Positions 26,280-35,685 of a DNA stretch of 64,000 nucleotides are shown one piece after another (the first letter of the stretch is position 1; each line of letters begins with the position of its first letter). The position numbers and the translations under genes were made by a program. Below the pieces are notes generated by a model that was given only the letters and a program-made list of their open reading frames with translations, did not search any database and was not told the origin of the DNA. Source of the stretch: an uncultured Paracoccaceae bacterium (GTDB lineage: Bacteria; Pseudomonadota; Alphaproteobacteria; Rhodobacterales; Rhodobacteraceae); assembly GCA_951812305.1 (NCBI GenBank), contig CATOSB010000012.1:81591-145590 (forward strand), read 5' to 3'.

Positions 26280-27305
26280 ATGGAAGTTAGCATAATCGGG
26301 ATCGATATTGCCAAGAATGTGTTTCAGTTTCATGGAGCTACCGCAGATGGGTCTACCGTATTCCGCCGCAAAATCCGGCGCGGGTGTGTTCTGGATTTTC
26401 TGTCGGCGCAAACATGTTGCCTTGTTGCGATGGAGGCTTGCGCCAGTTCCCATCACTGGGGCCGCGAGATCGAACGGCTCGGACATGAGGTTCGATTGAT
26501 CCCTCCGCAATATGTCAAGCCATTCAGGAAGCGACAGAAGAACGATATGGCTGATGCCGAAGCAATTGCGGAGGCCGCAGCGCGCGCCGGGATGAGATTT
26601 GTCGCCGTGAAATCGGCGGAACAGCAATCCCGATCCATGCTATTGAAAACGCGAGAATTGTTTGTCGGTCAACGCACGCAGGTCATCAATACACTACGCG
26701 GTCATCTAGGCGAGTATGGGATTGTGGCAGCTCAGGGCCCGTCCCACATCAGAAAACTCGAAGCTATGGTTATCGACGGCGAAACCACCGAACTCCCGTT
26801 GATAATGCGCAATATGTGCATCCGGCTCTTCGATCACTTGAGCATTCTGGATTGGCAGATTGATGACCTGACATCCCGGATCGAAGCCGCGGCCCGAATG
26901 GATGAGAATGCGCAGCGGTTGATGACCATACCTGGAATCGGGCCCATGTGCGCCATGGCAATATCATCTCTCGCACCCCCACGTGAAAGTTTTCGCAAGG
27001 GGCGGGATTTTGCCGCCTGGGCAGGCCTGACGCCGAAACAGAATTCAACAGGCGGGAAAACCCGGCTGGGGCGAACGTCGAAGATGGGCCAGAAAGATAT
27101 CAGAAGATTACTCATCCCTGGAGCAATGTCCGTCATCCAATCCAATGAACGAAAAGGTGGTGCACCCGATGGTTCGTGGCTCGACCGGATGCTGAAACGC
27201 AAACCCAAACTGCTGGTGGCCATCGCGCTGGCAAACAAGATGGCCCGGATGGCTTGGGCTGTGATGAAAAACGAGGATGTATATCGAGTTCAGTTGGCGG
27301 CCTGA
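26280..27305 (+). CDS. IS110 family transposase (IS1111 group)
   Basis: The ATG at 26280 (MEVSIIGIDIAKNVFQFHG) is the normal family start; the upstream ORF-track extension is the element's left end. The 341-residue protein has an N-terminal RuvC-like DEDD domain (Asp in IGIDIAKN, Glu in VAMEACASSHHW, the DMADAEAIAEA segment). The C-terminal transposase_20 domain has the Ser-containing PGIGPMCAMAISS and FAAWAGLTPKQNSTGGKTRLG blocks. It appears intact. In this family a structured non-coding RNA guides target choice, and in the IS1111 group it is encoded downstream of the transposase. Confidence 0.92.
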   Translation: MEVSIIGIDIAKNVFQFHGATADGSTVFRRKIRRGCVLDFLSAQTCCLVAMEACASSHHWGREIERLGHEVRLIPPQYVKPFRKRQKNDMADAEAIAEAAARAGMRFVAVKSAEQQSRSMLLKTRELFVGQRTQVINTLRGHLGEYGIVAAQGPSHIRKLEAMVIDGETTELPLIMRNMCIRLFDHLSILDWQIDDLTSRIEAAARMDENAQRLMTIPGIGPMCAMAISSLAPPRESFRKGRDFAAWAGLTPKQNSTGGKTRLGRTSKMGQKDIRRLLIPGAMSVIQSNERKGGAPDGSWLDRMLKRKPKLLVAIALANKMARMAWAVMKNEDVYRVQLAA

Positions 27306-27542
27306 GAAAAGCCAGCTGTCAGCCGGAATGCGGTAGATCTTAGCGGAGGATTATGGGCGAACAGTCGAGAATGACGGGATTGGGAAAACCAGGGAAGCTG
27401 CGTGGAGTTGAAACCCCGCAAATATGATTTGGACCCGATCTTCGAACTATCCATAAGGGCCCGCGAACAAGAGCGTCGCAATCAGAGGCCGAACACACGT
27501 AGGAACTCGACCGCATTTCCCAAAATCACTTAAAGATTCTGC
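27306..27542 (+). other. 3' non-coding part of the IS1111-type element, candidate guide-RNA region
   Basis: There are 237 bp between the transposase stop and the IS66 insertion without a credible gene. Together with 29144-29162 this forms the element's original 3' non-coding end, about 255 bp. IS1111-group elements encode their bridge/seek RNA in this position. The IS66 interrupts near its right edge. The RNA itself was not folded here. Confidence 0.45.
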
Positions 27543-29143
27543 GTAACTCCCAAGCACCCTGTCCGATAGGGTTGCGGGGTTTTGTTCCGTCAGAGCCGTG
27601 CGATGATCTGAGGTGGTGACAGGGTCAGGATTTCCAGGATGTTGAACCGGTGTTTTCTGGCCGTCGAGATGACGGACCTGATGTCGGCGAAGACCCGCGC
27701 GCCCTCGAGGGTGCGGAAGGTGCCCGAGATTTTCATGCGCAGCTTCATCATGCGCAGGTCCTGTTCGGCCTGATTGTTTGTGAATGGGACCGCGAAGTCG
27801 GCGATGAATCGCAAAACGTCATCGCGGTAGTCACGCAGGCGGAGGAGCAGGTTGTGGCCTGGCCGCCTGGCTTTTCGGCCGCGGGTGCCGGGGCTTTTGG
27901 CCAGCGGGGGCTGGCGTTCGTGGAAGGCGAGCCCCTTGGCGAGGATCGCCATGTATCTGGTGACTATACCCTGGCGAACCAGTTCCGGGAGTTCGGTCTC
28001 GCCTTGATCCTGAGCCGCGCATCTGAGCTGATTGGCGCTATGAAGCACTGCGCTCATCTCCGTCGCCCAAGGCTCTTTTTCGATCTCTTCGATGGCCTTG
28101 AGTTCGCGCAAGTGATGCGCCCCGCAGAGGGCGTGGGCGTCCACTCCGCTCATATGGGCGTAGTAGGGTTTCCAGTGATCATGAATGATCGTCCCGCCGG
28201 TCAGGAAGGTTGGAACAGCACCGCGTTTGGCGCTGATGCGGTAATGGGTGAAGGCGGTATCGCAGATCGTGTGCAGCCAGTGCAGCTTGCCGGCAACACG
28301 AAGTCCGGTCTCGTCCAGATGCCGAACGCCGCCTTCGGCAAGCCGGGCGAGAATGTGTTCAACCACGACACCCATCTTATTTGCCGCGCCGCGCGTCCAG
28401 TTGGTCACGCTGGCCGCGCACAAGCTGGTGGCCCCAAACAGGTCGCGCATAAGCTGGCAGACCCGATCCTCGGGTATCAGCTGCTGAACATTGCAATAGA
28501 CCGCCACTGCCCGCATGCGCGTGCCATATTGCACATGCGCGGCCACGCCATCGGGAAAGCCAGCCGTCGTCGTGGCTCGACAATGGTCGCAACAATAAAC
28601 CGCCGCCTGATGCTCGGTGACCTCCAGGCGTGGCGCAGGCAAGTCGAACACCTGACGCTTCTCGATCCCTTTCACCATCTCCGCCGTCAGGGCGCTCTGA
28701 CAGGCGCTGCAATGCGTCGCCTCATGCCGTTCGACAAAGTCGGGTGTTGACGTCTGGCGCAGGGTGTCGCCCCGGTGGCCAACTTGGCCGCCACTTTTCT
28801 TTCCGGATTTGCCACGCAGGCTGCGCGGGGCTGGCTTCTTCAGGCCATCACTTGAAGGGGGCTTGCTGCTATTGCTGCTGTTCTTGGCCAACTGTCGGCG
28901 CAGGTCCGTGATCTCTTCCGCCATGCTCGCCAACGCAGCTTCAAGCTCAGCGATCCGACGCAGAGCCGTGGCGAGAAGTTGTTCAAGGGCGGCAACCTGA
29001 TCCATCCCACCACTGATTCAGAGAAATCAACCCGGCGCCACAGAATTCAGACAAGAAAGAAAAAAAACACGCGCAAAATGGCAAATTCGACTCACCATAA
29101 AACTGACAATAACACTCAAACGTGGGGGGTGCTTGGGAGTTAC
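27543..29143 (-). mobile_element. IS66 family element, copy 4 (1601 bp)
   Basis: Both ends are complete. The 8-bp target duplication GATTCTGC lies at 27535-27542 and 29144-29151. The insertion lies inside the IS1111-type element, 20 bp or less from that element's right subterminal repeat. Confidence 0.95.
27590..29005 (-). CDS. tnpC: IS66 family transposase, copy 4
   Basis: This intact 471-residue transposase carries the HERQPPLAK variant, identical at the marker residues to copies 5 and 6. Confidence 0.95.
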   Translation of the reverse strand: MDQVAALEQLLATALRRIAELEAALASMAEEITDLRRQLAKNSSNSSKPPSSDGLKKPAPRSLRGKSGKKSGGQVGHRGDTLRQTSTPDFVERHEATHCSACQSALTAEMVKGIEKRQVFDLPAPRLEVTEHQAAVYCCDHCRATTTAGFPDGVAAHVQYGTRMRAVAVYCNVQQLIPEDRVCQLMRDLFGATSLCAASVTNWTRGAANKMGVVVEHILARLAEGGVRHLDETGLRVAGKLHWLHTICDTAFTHYRISAKRGAVPTFLTGGTIIHDHWKPYYAHMSGVDAHALCGAHHLRELKAIEEIEKEPWATEMSAVLHSANQLRCAAQDQGETELPELVRQGIVTRYMAILAKGLAFHERQPPLAKSPGTRGRKARRPGHNLLLRLRDYRDDVLRFIADFAVPFTNNQAEQDLRMMKLRMKISGTFRTLEGARVFADIRSVISTARKHRFNILEILTLSPPQIIARL

Positions 29144-29232
29144 GATTCTGCTTGCGTTCCAGGAGGCGTCCACACACACAGCTTCAGGCCGGTTAGGCCT
29201 ATAGGCAACTCTCCGACGCTCTCCGAATCCAA

Positions 29233-29646
29233 TCACGATCGAACGACGACAACGCTGCAATGGGCATTGCGTACAACGCGCGCTAAGTTGGGCCCAATTT
29301 CGTAATTTGGGAAGTCGCCCTTGGCTGAGGCCATCACAATCATGTCGAAACCGTCTCGGTGTGCAAGCTTTAAAATCTCGCGATAGACACTGCCTTGCTC
29401 GATATGGACGGGAACGCCCGTCGCGCCTTCGAAGGCCAGAATTTCGCTGACCTTGCCCTTAACGTGATCTTTGGCACCCGCGCCATAATTGGCAGGAAGG
29501 TTGGGCAGTTGAATGATTTTCGGGATTACGGAAACCGCATGAAGCTCGGCACCGTAGAATTTTGCTTGATCTCGAGCCATCGGCAATGCCGATTTCCAGG
29601 ATCGGTCATCTGTGTGATCAATTGGCAGAAGTATTTTCGTTGCCAT
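29233..29646 (-). CDS. universal stress protein UspA family
   Basis: The 137-residue single Usp domain starts ATKILLPIDHTDDRSWKSAL, contains VIPKIIQLPN, and ends with the nucleotide-loop-like stretch GFDMIVMASAKGDFP and VVRNAHCSVVVVRS. The ATP-binding G-2x-G-9x-G motif is only partly kept. It lies downstream of the AGCS symporter gene on the same strand, 70 bp away and separated by a strong hairpin. Usp proteins beside transporters often modulate them; that link is inference here. The stop is about 50 bp from the end of the IS1111-type element. Confidence 0.85.
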   Translation of the reverse strand: MATKILLPIDHTDDRSWKSALPMARDQAKFYGAELHAVSVIPKIIQLPNLPANYGAGAKDHVKGKVSEILAFEGATGVPVHIEQGSVYREILKLAHRDGFDMIVMASAKGDFPNYEIGPNLARVVRNAHCSVVVVRS

Positions 29647-29681
29647 CTGTCATCTCCTTGAAGTCTGTTTGTTCGTTGACC

Positions 29682-29706
29682 GGGGGGACCGTGAAGCGGT
29701 CCCCCC
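29682..29706. terminator. GC-rich 10-bp hairpin between the symporter gene and uspA
   Basis: GGGGGGACCG / CGGTCCCCCC with a 5-nt loop is a perfect stem. No U run follows on the minus strand, so it may stabilise the symporter mRNA or attenuate read-through into uspA rather than act as a full intrinsic terminator. Confidence 0.55.
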
Positions 29707-31005
29707 TGAAGTTTGTTACTCAGTTGCTGTGCCGTTGCCGTCTTCGGTGGCACCGTTTGACGCGAAGAATTCCTTGGTCAACTTGAAGACGATGGGACTG
29801 AGAAGCGCCAAGGCGATCAGGTTCGGAATGGCCATCATCGCGTTCAATGTATCGGCCAGCAGCCAGATAAACCCCAAATCAGCGGTCGCACCAAAATAGA
29901 TCATGCCGATCCAGCACACGCGGTACGGCATCAGTGACTTCGGGCCAAAGAAGAAGCCAATGCATTTCTCGCCATAAAAGGACCACCCAAGGATCGTCGT
30001 GAAGGCAAAGATCGACAGTGCAATCGCGATGAGCGATCCACCAATGCCCGGCAAGGAAAGCTCGAAGGCATGTGCCGTCAGTGCCGCACCGGATTCGCCA
30101 GACGTCCACGCACCCGACGCGATAATCGCCAAACCGGTGATCGAGCATACGATGATAGTGTCGATGAAAGTTCCCAGCATCGCAACCAAACCCTGGTTTA
30201 CCGGTCCTTTGGTTGATGCTGCTGCGTGCGCGATTGGTGCAGACCCAAGGCCAGCTTCGTTTGAAAAGACACCGCGCGCCACGCCGAACCGGATCGCGGC
30301 CCATACGGCTGCTCCTGCAAAACCACCTTCAGCGGCAGAGGGTGTGAAGGCATGGGTAAACACCATACTCAATGCATTGCCGATACCGCCGATGTTGATC
30401 AGCAAAACCAGCAGACCAGCCACAATGTATGCAACCGCCATGAACGGAACCAGTTTACCTGCAACTGAACCGATGCGACCAATACCGCCCAGGATCACAG
30501 CAGCGGTCAGAACCATCAACACAACACCGGTGACTGATGTGTTCACACCAAAGTTTGATTCCAGAACGCTGGCAACACCGTTAGCCTGAACACCGTTGCC
30601 GATGCCAAACGCCGCGATCCCACCAAAGAGTGCGAAGGCAGGTGCCAGCCAGTACCATTTTTTGTCGAGGCCGTTCTTGATATAGTACATGGGTCCGCCG
30701 ACGAAATTCCCCAGCTCGTCCGTTTCACGATATTTCACGGCCAGAACTGCTTCGGCGTATTTGGTCGCCATACCCACCAATGCGGTCATCCACATCCAGA
30801 ATAATGCGCCCGGACCACCTAGGAAAACCGCCGTCGCAACACCCGCAATATTACCCGTACCGATTGTTGCCGACAGCGAAGTCATCAGTGCGTTGAAGGG
30901 GCTAATCTGACCCTCGCCACTGCTTTCGCGACCCTTGAACAACAAGCTGAAGCCCGTACCCAGCTTGAGAATTGGCATAAACTTCAGGCCAACCTGAAGA
31001 AAAAA

Positions 31006-32606
31006 GTAACTCCCAAGCACCCTGTCCGATAGGGTTGCGGGGTTTTGTTCCGTCAGAGCCGTGCGATGATCTGAGGTGGTGACAGGGTCAGGATTTCCAG
31101 GATGTTGAACCGGTGTTTTCTGGCCGTCGAGATGACGGACCTGATGTCGGCGAAGACCCGCGCGCCCTCGAGGGTGCGGAAGGTGCCCGAGATTTTCATG
31201 CGCAGCTTCATCATGCGCAGGTCCTGTTCGGCCTGATTGTTTGTGAATGGGACCGCGAAGTCGGCGATGAATCGCAAAACGTCATCGCGGTAGTCACGCA
31301 GGCGGAGGAGCAGGTTGTGGCCTGGCCGCCTGGCTTTTCGGCCGCGGGTGCCGGGGCTTTTGGCCAGCGGGGGCTGGCGTTCGTGGAAGGCGAGCCCCTT
31401 GGCGAGGATCGCCATGTATCTGGTGACTATACCCTGGCGAACCAGTTCCGGGAGTTCGGTCTCGCCTTGATCCTGAGCCGCGCATCTGAGCTGATTGGCG
31501 CTATGAAGCACTGCGCTCATCTCCGTCGCCCAAGGCTCTTTTTCGATCTCTTCGATGGCCTTGAGTTCGCGCAAGTGATGCGCCCCGCAGAGGGCGTGGG
31601 CGTCCACTCCGCTCATATGGGCGTAGTAGGGTTTCCAGTGATCATGAATGATCGTCCCGCCGGTCAGGAAGGTTGGAACAGCACCGCGTTTGGCGCTGAT
31701 GCGGTAATGGGTGAAGGCGGTATCGCAGATCGTGTGCAGCCAGTGCAGCTTGCCGGCAACACGAAGTCCGGTCTCGTCCAGATGCCGAACGCCGCCTTCG
31801 GCAAGCCGGGCGAGAATGTGTTCAACCACGACACCCATCTTATTTGCCGCGCCGCGCGTCCAGTTGGTCACGCTGGCCGCGCACAAGCTGGTGGCCCCAA
31901 ACAGGTCGCGCATAAGCTGGCAGACCCGATCCTCGGGTATCAGCTGCTGAACATTGCAATAGACCGCCACTGCCCGCATGCGCGTGCCATATTGCACATG
32001 CGCGGCCACGCCATCGGGAAAGCCAGCCGTCGTCGTGGCTCGACAATGGTCGCAACAATAAACCGCCGCCTGATGCTCGGTGACCTCCAGGCGTGGCGCA
32101 GGCAAGTCGAACACCTGACGCTTCTCGATCCCTTTCACCATCTCCGCCGTCAGGGCGCTCTGACAGGCGCTGCAATGCGTCGCCTCATGCCGTTCGACAA
32201 AGTCGGGTGTTGACGTCTGGCGCAGGGTGTCGCCCCGGTGGCCAACTTGGCCGCCACTTTTCTTTCCGGATTTGCCACGCAGGCTGCGCGGGGCTGGCTT
32301 CTTCAGGCCATCACTTGAAGGGGGCTTGCTGCTATTGCTGCTGTTCTTGGCCAACTGTCGGCGCAGGTCCGTGATCTCTTCCGCCATGCTCGCCAACGCA
32401 GCTTCAAGCTCAGCGATCCGACGCAGAGCCGTGGCGAGAAGTTGTTCAAGGGCGGCAACCTGATCCATCCCACCACTGATTCAGAGAAATCAACCCGGCG
32501 CCACAGAATTCAGACAAGAAAGAAAAAAAACACGCGCAAAATGGCAAATTCGACTCACCATAAAACTGACAATAACACTCAAACGTGGGGGGTGCTTGGG
32601 AGTTAC
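31006..32606 (-). mobile_element. IS66 family element, copy 5 (1601 bp)
   Basis: Both ends are complete. The 8-bp target duplication AGAAAAAA lies at 30998-31005 and 32607-32614. The element is inserted after codon 30 of the AGCS symporter gene, in the same orientation as that gene. Confidence 0.95.
31053..32468 (-). CDS. tnpC: IS66 family transposase, copy 5
   Basis: This intact 471-residue transposase shows no visible protein difference from copy 4. Confidence 0.95.
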   Translation of the reverse strand: MDQVAALEQLLATALRRIAELEAALASMAEEITDLRRQLAKNSSNSSKPPSSDGLKKPAPRSLRGKSGKKSGGQVGHRGDTLRQTSTPDFVERHEATHCSACQSALTAEMVKGIEKRQVFDLPAPRLEVTEHQAAVYCCDHCRATTTAGFPDGVAAHVQYGTRMRAVAVYCNVQQLIPEDRVCQLMRDLFGATSLCAASVTNWTRGAANKMGVVVEHILARLAEGGVRHLDETGLRVAGKLHWLHTICDTAFTHYRISAKRGAVPTFLTGGTIIHDHWKPYYAHMSGVDAHALCGAHHLRELKAIEEIEKEPWATEMSAVLHSANQLRCAAQDQGETELPELVRQGIVTRYMAILAKGLAFHERQPPLAKSPGTRGRKARRPGHNLLLRLRDYRDDVLRFIADFAVPFTNNQAEQDLRMMKLRMKISGTFRTLEGARVFADIRSVISTARKHRFNILEILTLSPPQIIARL

Positions 32607-32767
32607 AGAAAAAAGCCAACGCCCAGAATGAGGATCAGCATGAGCGGCCCCCAAACGACGCCATTAATGGCTCCGACTATAGAACTTAACGCTTCCATGA
32701 TTTCCTCCCAGTGCGTTTCGGTTGATCCCTGATTGAACCGCCCCGGGTTTACCGGAGGGTTGTTGGT

Positions 32768-33720
32768 TCAAATGTTAGGCTGCTTTCTTGGCGTGTTCAA
32801 GGCTTCATAGAATTGGTCCTCTGCTTCTTGCGGCGTGATGTACCCGATTTTGCTGTGCAGGCGTTTTGTGTTGTACCAGTTCACCCATTTCAGAGTTTCC
32901 CATTCGATCTGTCCGATGGATTTCCAGGGGCCTATGAAGTCGATGACTTCGGTCTTGAACAGGCCGATCGTGCTTTCCGCCAGGGCATTGTCGTAACTGT
33001 CACCAACGCTTCCCACGGAAGGATCGATACCGGCTTCTATCAGGCGTTCAGTATATTTGATCGACAGGTATTGGCTGCCCCGGTCGCTGTGATGGATCAA
33101 GTTGTCAGCCTGGGAAGGCGCGCGTTGGCAAATAGCCTGGTTCAGAGCGTCCAGCACAAAGCCGGTTGTCATGGACGTGGACACGCGCCAGCCCACAATG
33201 CAGCGAGCGAAGACATCGATGACAAAAGCTACGTACACCATGCCCTGCCAGCTTGAGACATAGGTGAAGTCACTGACCCAGAGCTGGTTGGGCATGCTTG
33301 CTGTGAAGTCTCGGTTGACCTTATCGTCCGGGCACGGCCGGGATGTATCAGGATTGGTCGTGATCGGCTTTTGACCCCGCACAACGCCCTGTAGTCCCAT
33401 AGCTTTCATCCACTGCCCGGCAGGGTCATGCAAAGCATGATCCCGAGAGGGGGACGTTCCACTGTGCAGCGGGCAATGTCGTGGTTGTTCCGGCGAAGTT
33501 CATGCCAGATCTTGCGCGCGCCATATCGCTTGCCGCTGCCATCAAAGGCATCCTTGATCTCCTTTCGATCTATTGCGTCCTGTTTGGACCGGTCTGACGC
33601 CAGATCAGGATCACGGGCAATGGCAGCACGAGCATAGAATGTGGATGGGGCAATCGGCAGCACCTTGCAGATCGGCTCGACCCCGTGGGCCACTCTGTAC
33701 TCTTCAATGAAGGAAATCAT
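32768..33720 (-). pseudogene. IS3 family OrfB transposase (element A), frameshifted
   Basis: The N-terminal part (MISFIEEYRVAHGVEPICKVL, with RYGARKIWHELRR) starts at 33720, overlapping the orfA remnant stop by ATGA. After RCTVER an insertion of about 44 bp (near 33430-33473) shifts the frame. The rest continues as MKAMGLQGVVRGQ, with the rve core: Asp in WVSDFTYVSSW, Asp in IHHSDRGSQYLS and Glu in NALAESTIGLFKTE. The catalytic residues are present, but no single product can form without a frameshift. Confidence 0.85.
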
Positions 33721-33795
33721 TTGCGGAACGGGCGGTCGAGCTCCGCCTGGGCAAAATTGTCCGTCGTCAGGGTTTTCAGGAGAGCTGATGGTTTT
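33717..33795 (-). pseudogene. IS3 element A OrfA, C-terminal remnant
   Basis: The frame ends NFAQAELDRPFRK, the standard OrfA tail of IS3-group elements (usually ...FAQAELDR). Its stop codon TGA overlaps the orfB ATG. Everything upstream has been replaced by IS3 element B. Confidence 0.6.
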
Positions 33796-33832
33796 TGGCT
33801 AACCGAGGCTCTGGTCCATCTAGGGTTTCATA

Positions 33833-34813
33833 TTAGGCGGCAGCTTTCTGGTGCTGCAAGCGGCGTTTCTGGATTGTCAGTTTCTTGATCTTCTCCCTTT
33901 CTCTGAGGATGGTTTCCGCCCGGCCGAAGTAGACATCGGCTGGCGTGACGTTGTTCAGGCTCTCGTGGTAACGACGATTGTTGTAGTGTTCGACGAAGGC
34001 TTCGATCTGCCTTTCCAGATCACCGGGCAGATAGTAGTGCTCCAGCAAGACCCGGTTTTTCATCGTCTGATGCCAACGTTCGATCTTGCCCTGGGTTTGC
34101 GGATGGAACGGAGCACCTCGAACGTGATCCATGCCTTTGTCTTCGAGCCAGGCGGCCAGATCACCGGCAACGTAGGATGAACCGTTGTCGCTGAGCAGGC
34201 GTGGTTTGTGCAGGACGGTCGCCTGATCACAGCCTGACGCAGCCAAAGCCAGGTCCAGCGTATCGGTGACATCCCCGGCCTTCATCGTTGAGCAGAGCTT
34301 CCAGGAGATGATGTAGCGGCTGTAATCGTCCAGGATCGTGCTGAGATAGAACCAGCCCCAGCCGATAACTTTCAGATAGGTGAAGTCGGTCTGCCAGAGC
34401 TGGTTGATGGCCGTCGTTTTGTCTTTGAACTCTTCGGCAGCCTTGATCACCACGAAAGCGGGGCTGGCAATCAGGTCTTGCGCCTTCAAAAGCCTGTACA
34501 CCGTCGATTCCGACACGAAGTAACGCTTGGTGTCCGTGAACTTCACCGCCAACTCTCGTGGCGTCAGGTCCTCATTCTCCAGCGCAAAGTCGATGATTTG
34601 ATCCCGTTTGTCGTCGGGAACGCGGTTCCACACCGATTTTGGGTTGGGCGATCTGTCCTGCAGAGCCTCGACACCACCTTCCTGGAAAAGGTCGTACCAG
34701 CGGTAGAAGGTCGAGCTGGGGATGCCCAGCATCGCCAACGTCTGCTTGGCCGGCAGATGCGATGCCTCAACCGTGCGAATGATCTCCAGTTTTTCAGAGG
34801 CTGGGTATCTCAT
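33833..34813 (-). CDS. IS3 family transposase OrfB (element B), 326 aa
   Basis: The protein starts MRYPASEKLEIIRTVEASHLP, with a helix-turn-helix (TLAMLGIPSSTFYRWYDLF). It then has an integrase core with Asp in LWQTDFTYLKVIGW, Asp in RLLSDNGSSYVAGDL and Glu in HPQTQGKIERWHQTMKNR. The DDE motif is complete and the frame undamaged. The start overlaps the orfA stop by 4 bp (ATGA), so coupling rather than frameshifting may link the two frames. This OrfA/OrfB pair recurs in alphaproteobacteria. Confidence 0.9.
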   Translation of the reverse strand: MRYPASEKLEIIRTVEASHLPAKQTLAMLGIPSSTFYRWYDLFQEGGVEALQDRSPNPKSVWNRVPDDKRDQIIDFALENEDLTPRELAVKFTDTKRYFVSESTVYRLLKAQDLIASPAFVVIKAAEEFKDKTTAINQLWQTDFTYLKVIGWGWFYLSTILDDYSRYIISWKLCSTMKAGDVTDTLDLALAASGCDQATVLHKPRLLSDNGSSYVAGDLAAWLEDKGMDHVRGAPFHPQTQGKIERWHQTMKNRVLLEHYYLPGDLERQIEAFVEHYNNRRYHESLNNVTPADVYFGRAETILREREKIKKLTIQKRRLQHQKAAA

Positions 34814-35190
34814 TCCTCGTCCTCCCCATCCGCGATCATGCTTTTTTTGAGCAGACGGTTCTCCAGGGTGAGTTCAGCCACGACCTCTTTGAGTGCGGCA
34901 GACTCAGACCGCAAATCCTTCACCTCGGGTGATGTGGCTTGACGGGCCGTGTCTCCCGCTAAACGACGTTTCCCAGCTTCAAGGAACTCCTTCGACCAGC
35001 TGTAATACAGGCTCTCGGAAATACCCTCCTGGCGGCACAGCGAGGCGATGCTTTCCTCACCGCGCAGCCCGGCCAGAACGACACGAATCTTCTCCTCGGC
35101 AGAGTAATGCTTGCGGGTTTTGCGGCGAATGCCTTTCACCACCTTGTCAGCGGCGGCTTTCGACTGTCCGGATTTCTGTCTCATCTTCAC
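34810..35190 (-). CDS. IS3 family transposase OrfA (element B), 126 aa
   Basis: The protein has a basic N-terminus (GIRRKTRKHYSAEEKIRVVL), a helix-turn-helix (SIASLCRQEGISESLYYSWSKEFLEAGKRRL) and a C-terminal leucine-zipper-like helix (LKEVVAELTLENRLLKKSM). This is the DNA-binding subunit partner of OrfB. It is intact. Confidence 0.9.
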   Translation of the reverse strand: MKMRQKSGQSKAAADKVVKGIRRKTRKHYSAEEKIRVVLAGLRGEESIASLCRQEGISESLYYSWSKEFLEAGKRRLAGDTARQATSPEVKDLRSESAALKEVVAELTLENRLLKKSMIADGEDEE

Positions 35191-35314
35191 TCCATATCAG
35201 TTCCGATGAACCAGAAATCCTCCGTTGCTCAAATCACCAATTCTCTCCAACGAGTGCTGACGTCAGACACCTTTGGAGTGTTTTACCCTCCGGTAAACCC
35301 GGGGCGGTTCAGAT

Positions 35315-35685
35315 TGCAATCACGTGATGTGATTTTCAGGGGTGGAGGCAAAACCGCAGCATACTACCTAACTGATGCAGTGAGGCAGTTCCTAGCCTCC
35401 AGGCGAATTCCCATTGGTCTTCATATGTTTCCTGTAGTGGATTATCTTTCATAATCAACCTAGATTCTCTAATTCGTGTAACTGTGATCGGTTTGTACAC
35501 GCTGTAAGTAATTTGTTGAGAGGCGCTAAACATGACTGAGGACCGACGCCGGTCCCGTCAAACAGCGTCACCTCGTTATCAGATGTTCGGCCCGGGTGGG
35601 TGCGACTCAACAACCCTCGGCTATAAGTCGAGGGGTTCTAATGGGGATCGATTGAAAATGGCTCAGTTTACTATCCATGCCTTGG
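35315..35685. other. 371 bp without a gene; contains an IS200/IS605-type right-end hairpin
   Basis: The short frames here (for example 35336-35533 minus) have no protein character. CCCTCGGCTATAAGTCGAGGG at about 35612-35633, followed by GTTCTAATGG, looks like the right terminus of an IS200/IS605 element. No associated transposase or TnpB frame is present. Confidence 0.5.

Larger units (their letters stand above)
26190..29180 (+). mobile_element. IS1111-type (IS110 family) element, interrupted by IS66 copy 4
   Basis: An 11-bp subterminal inverted repeat, GTGGACGCCTC at 26201-26211 and GAGGCGTCCAC at 29163-29173, brackets the IS110-family transposase gene. Such subterminal repeats mark the IS1111 group. 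Without IS66 copy 4 and its duplication the unit is about 1.38 kb, normal for the group. Exact outer ends cannot be set, because these elements make no target duplication. Confidence 0.75.
29716..32698 (-). pseudogene. AGCS-family sodium:alanine/glycine symporter gene, split by IS66 copy 5
   Basis: The first 30 codons (MEALSSIVGAINGVVWGPLM) lie at 32698-32607, behind a GAGGAAAT ribosome site. The rest lies at 31005-29716. Removing the IS66 and one AGAAAAAA duplication joins GVGFFLQ to VGLKFMPILKLG in frame. The body carries the AGCS hallmarks SATIGTGNIAGVATA, GGPGALFWMWMTALVGMATKY and GVARGVFSNEAGLGSAPIAHA, and has about 11 membrane helices. The intact protein would be about 458 residues and co-transport a small amino acid with sodium. 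The ORF-track 434-aa frame starts inside the IS66 end (MLGSYFF), so a near-full-length product from an IS-provided start is conceivable. Confidence 0.88.
33796..35231 (-). mobile_element. IS3 family element B, nested in element A
   Basis: Imperfect ends TGGCTAACCGAGG (33796) and TGAGCAACGGAGG (inverse strand, ending 35231), each followed by a CTGGTYCATC block, bracket a complete orfA-orfB pair. No matching target duplication is seen. Much of element A's orfA is gone, so insertion was probably accompanied by a deletion. The boundaries are approximate. Confidence 0.6.
32734..35311 (-). mobile_element. IS3 family element A, disrupted by a second IS3 element
   Basis: The outer ends are perfect 26-bp inverted repeats starting TGAACCGCCCCGGGTTTAC at 32734-32759 and 35286-35311. 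They are flanked by a 3-bp duplication GAT (32731-32733, 35312-35314), the usual size for IS3. The element's own orfB lies at the left and only the tail of its orfA remains at 33717-33795. The space between is filled by another IS3-type element. Confidence 0.8.
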
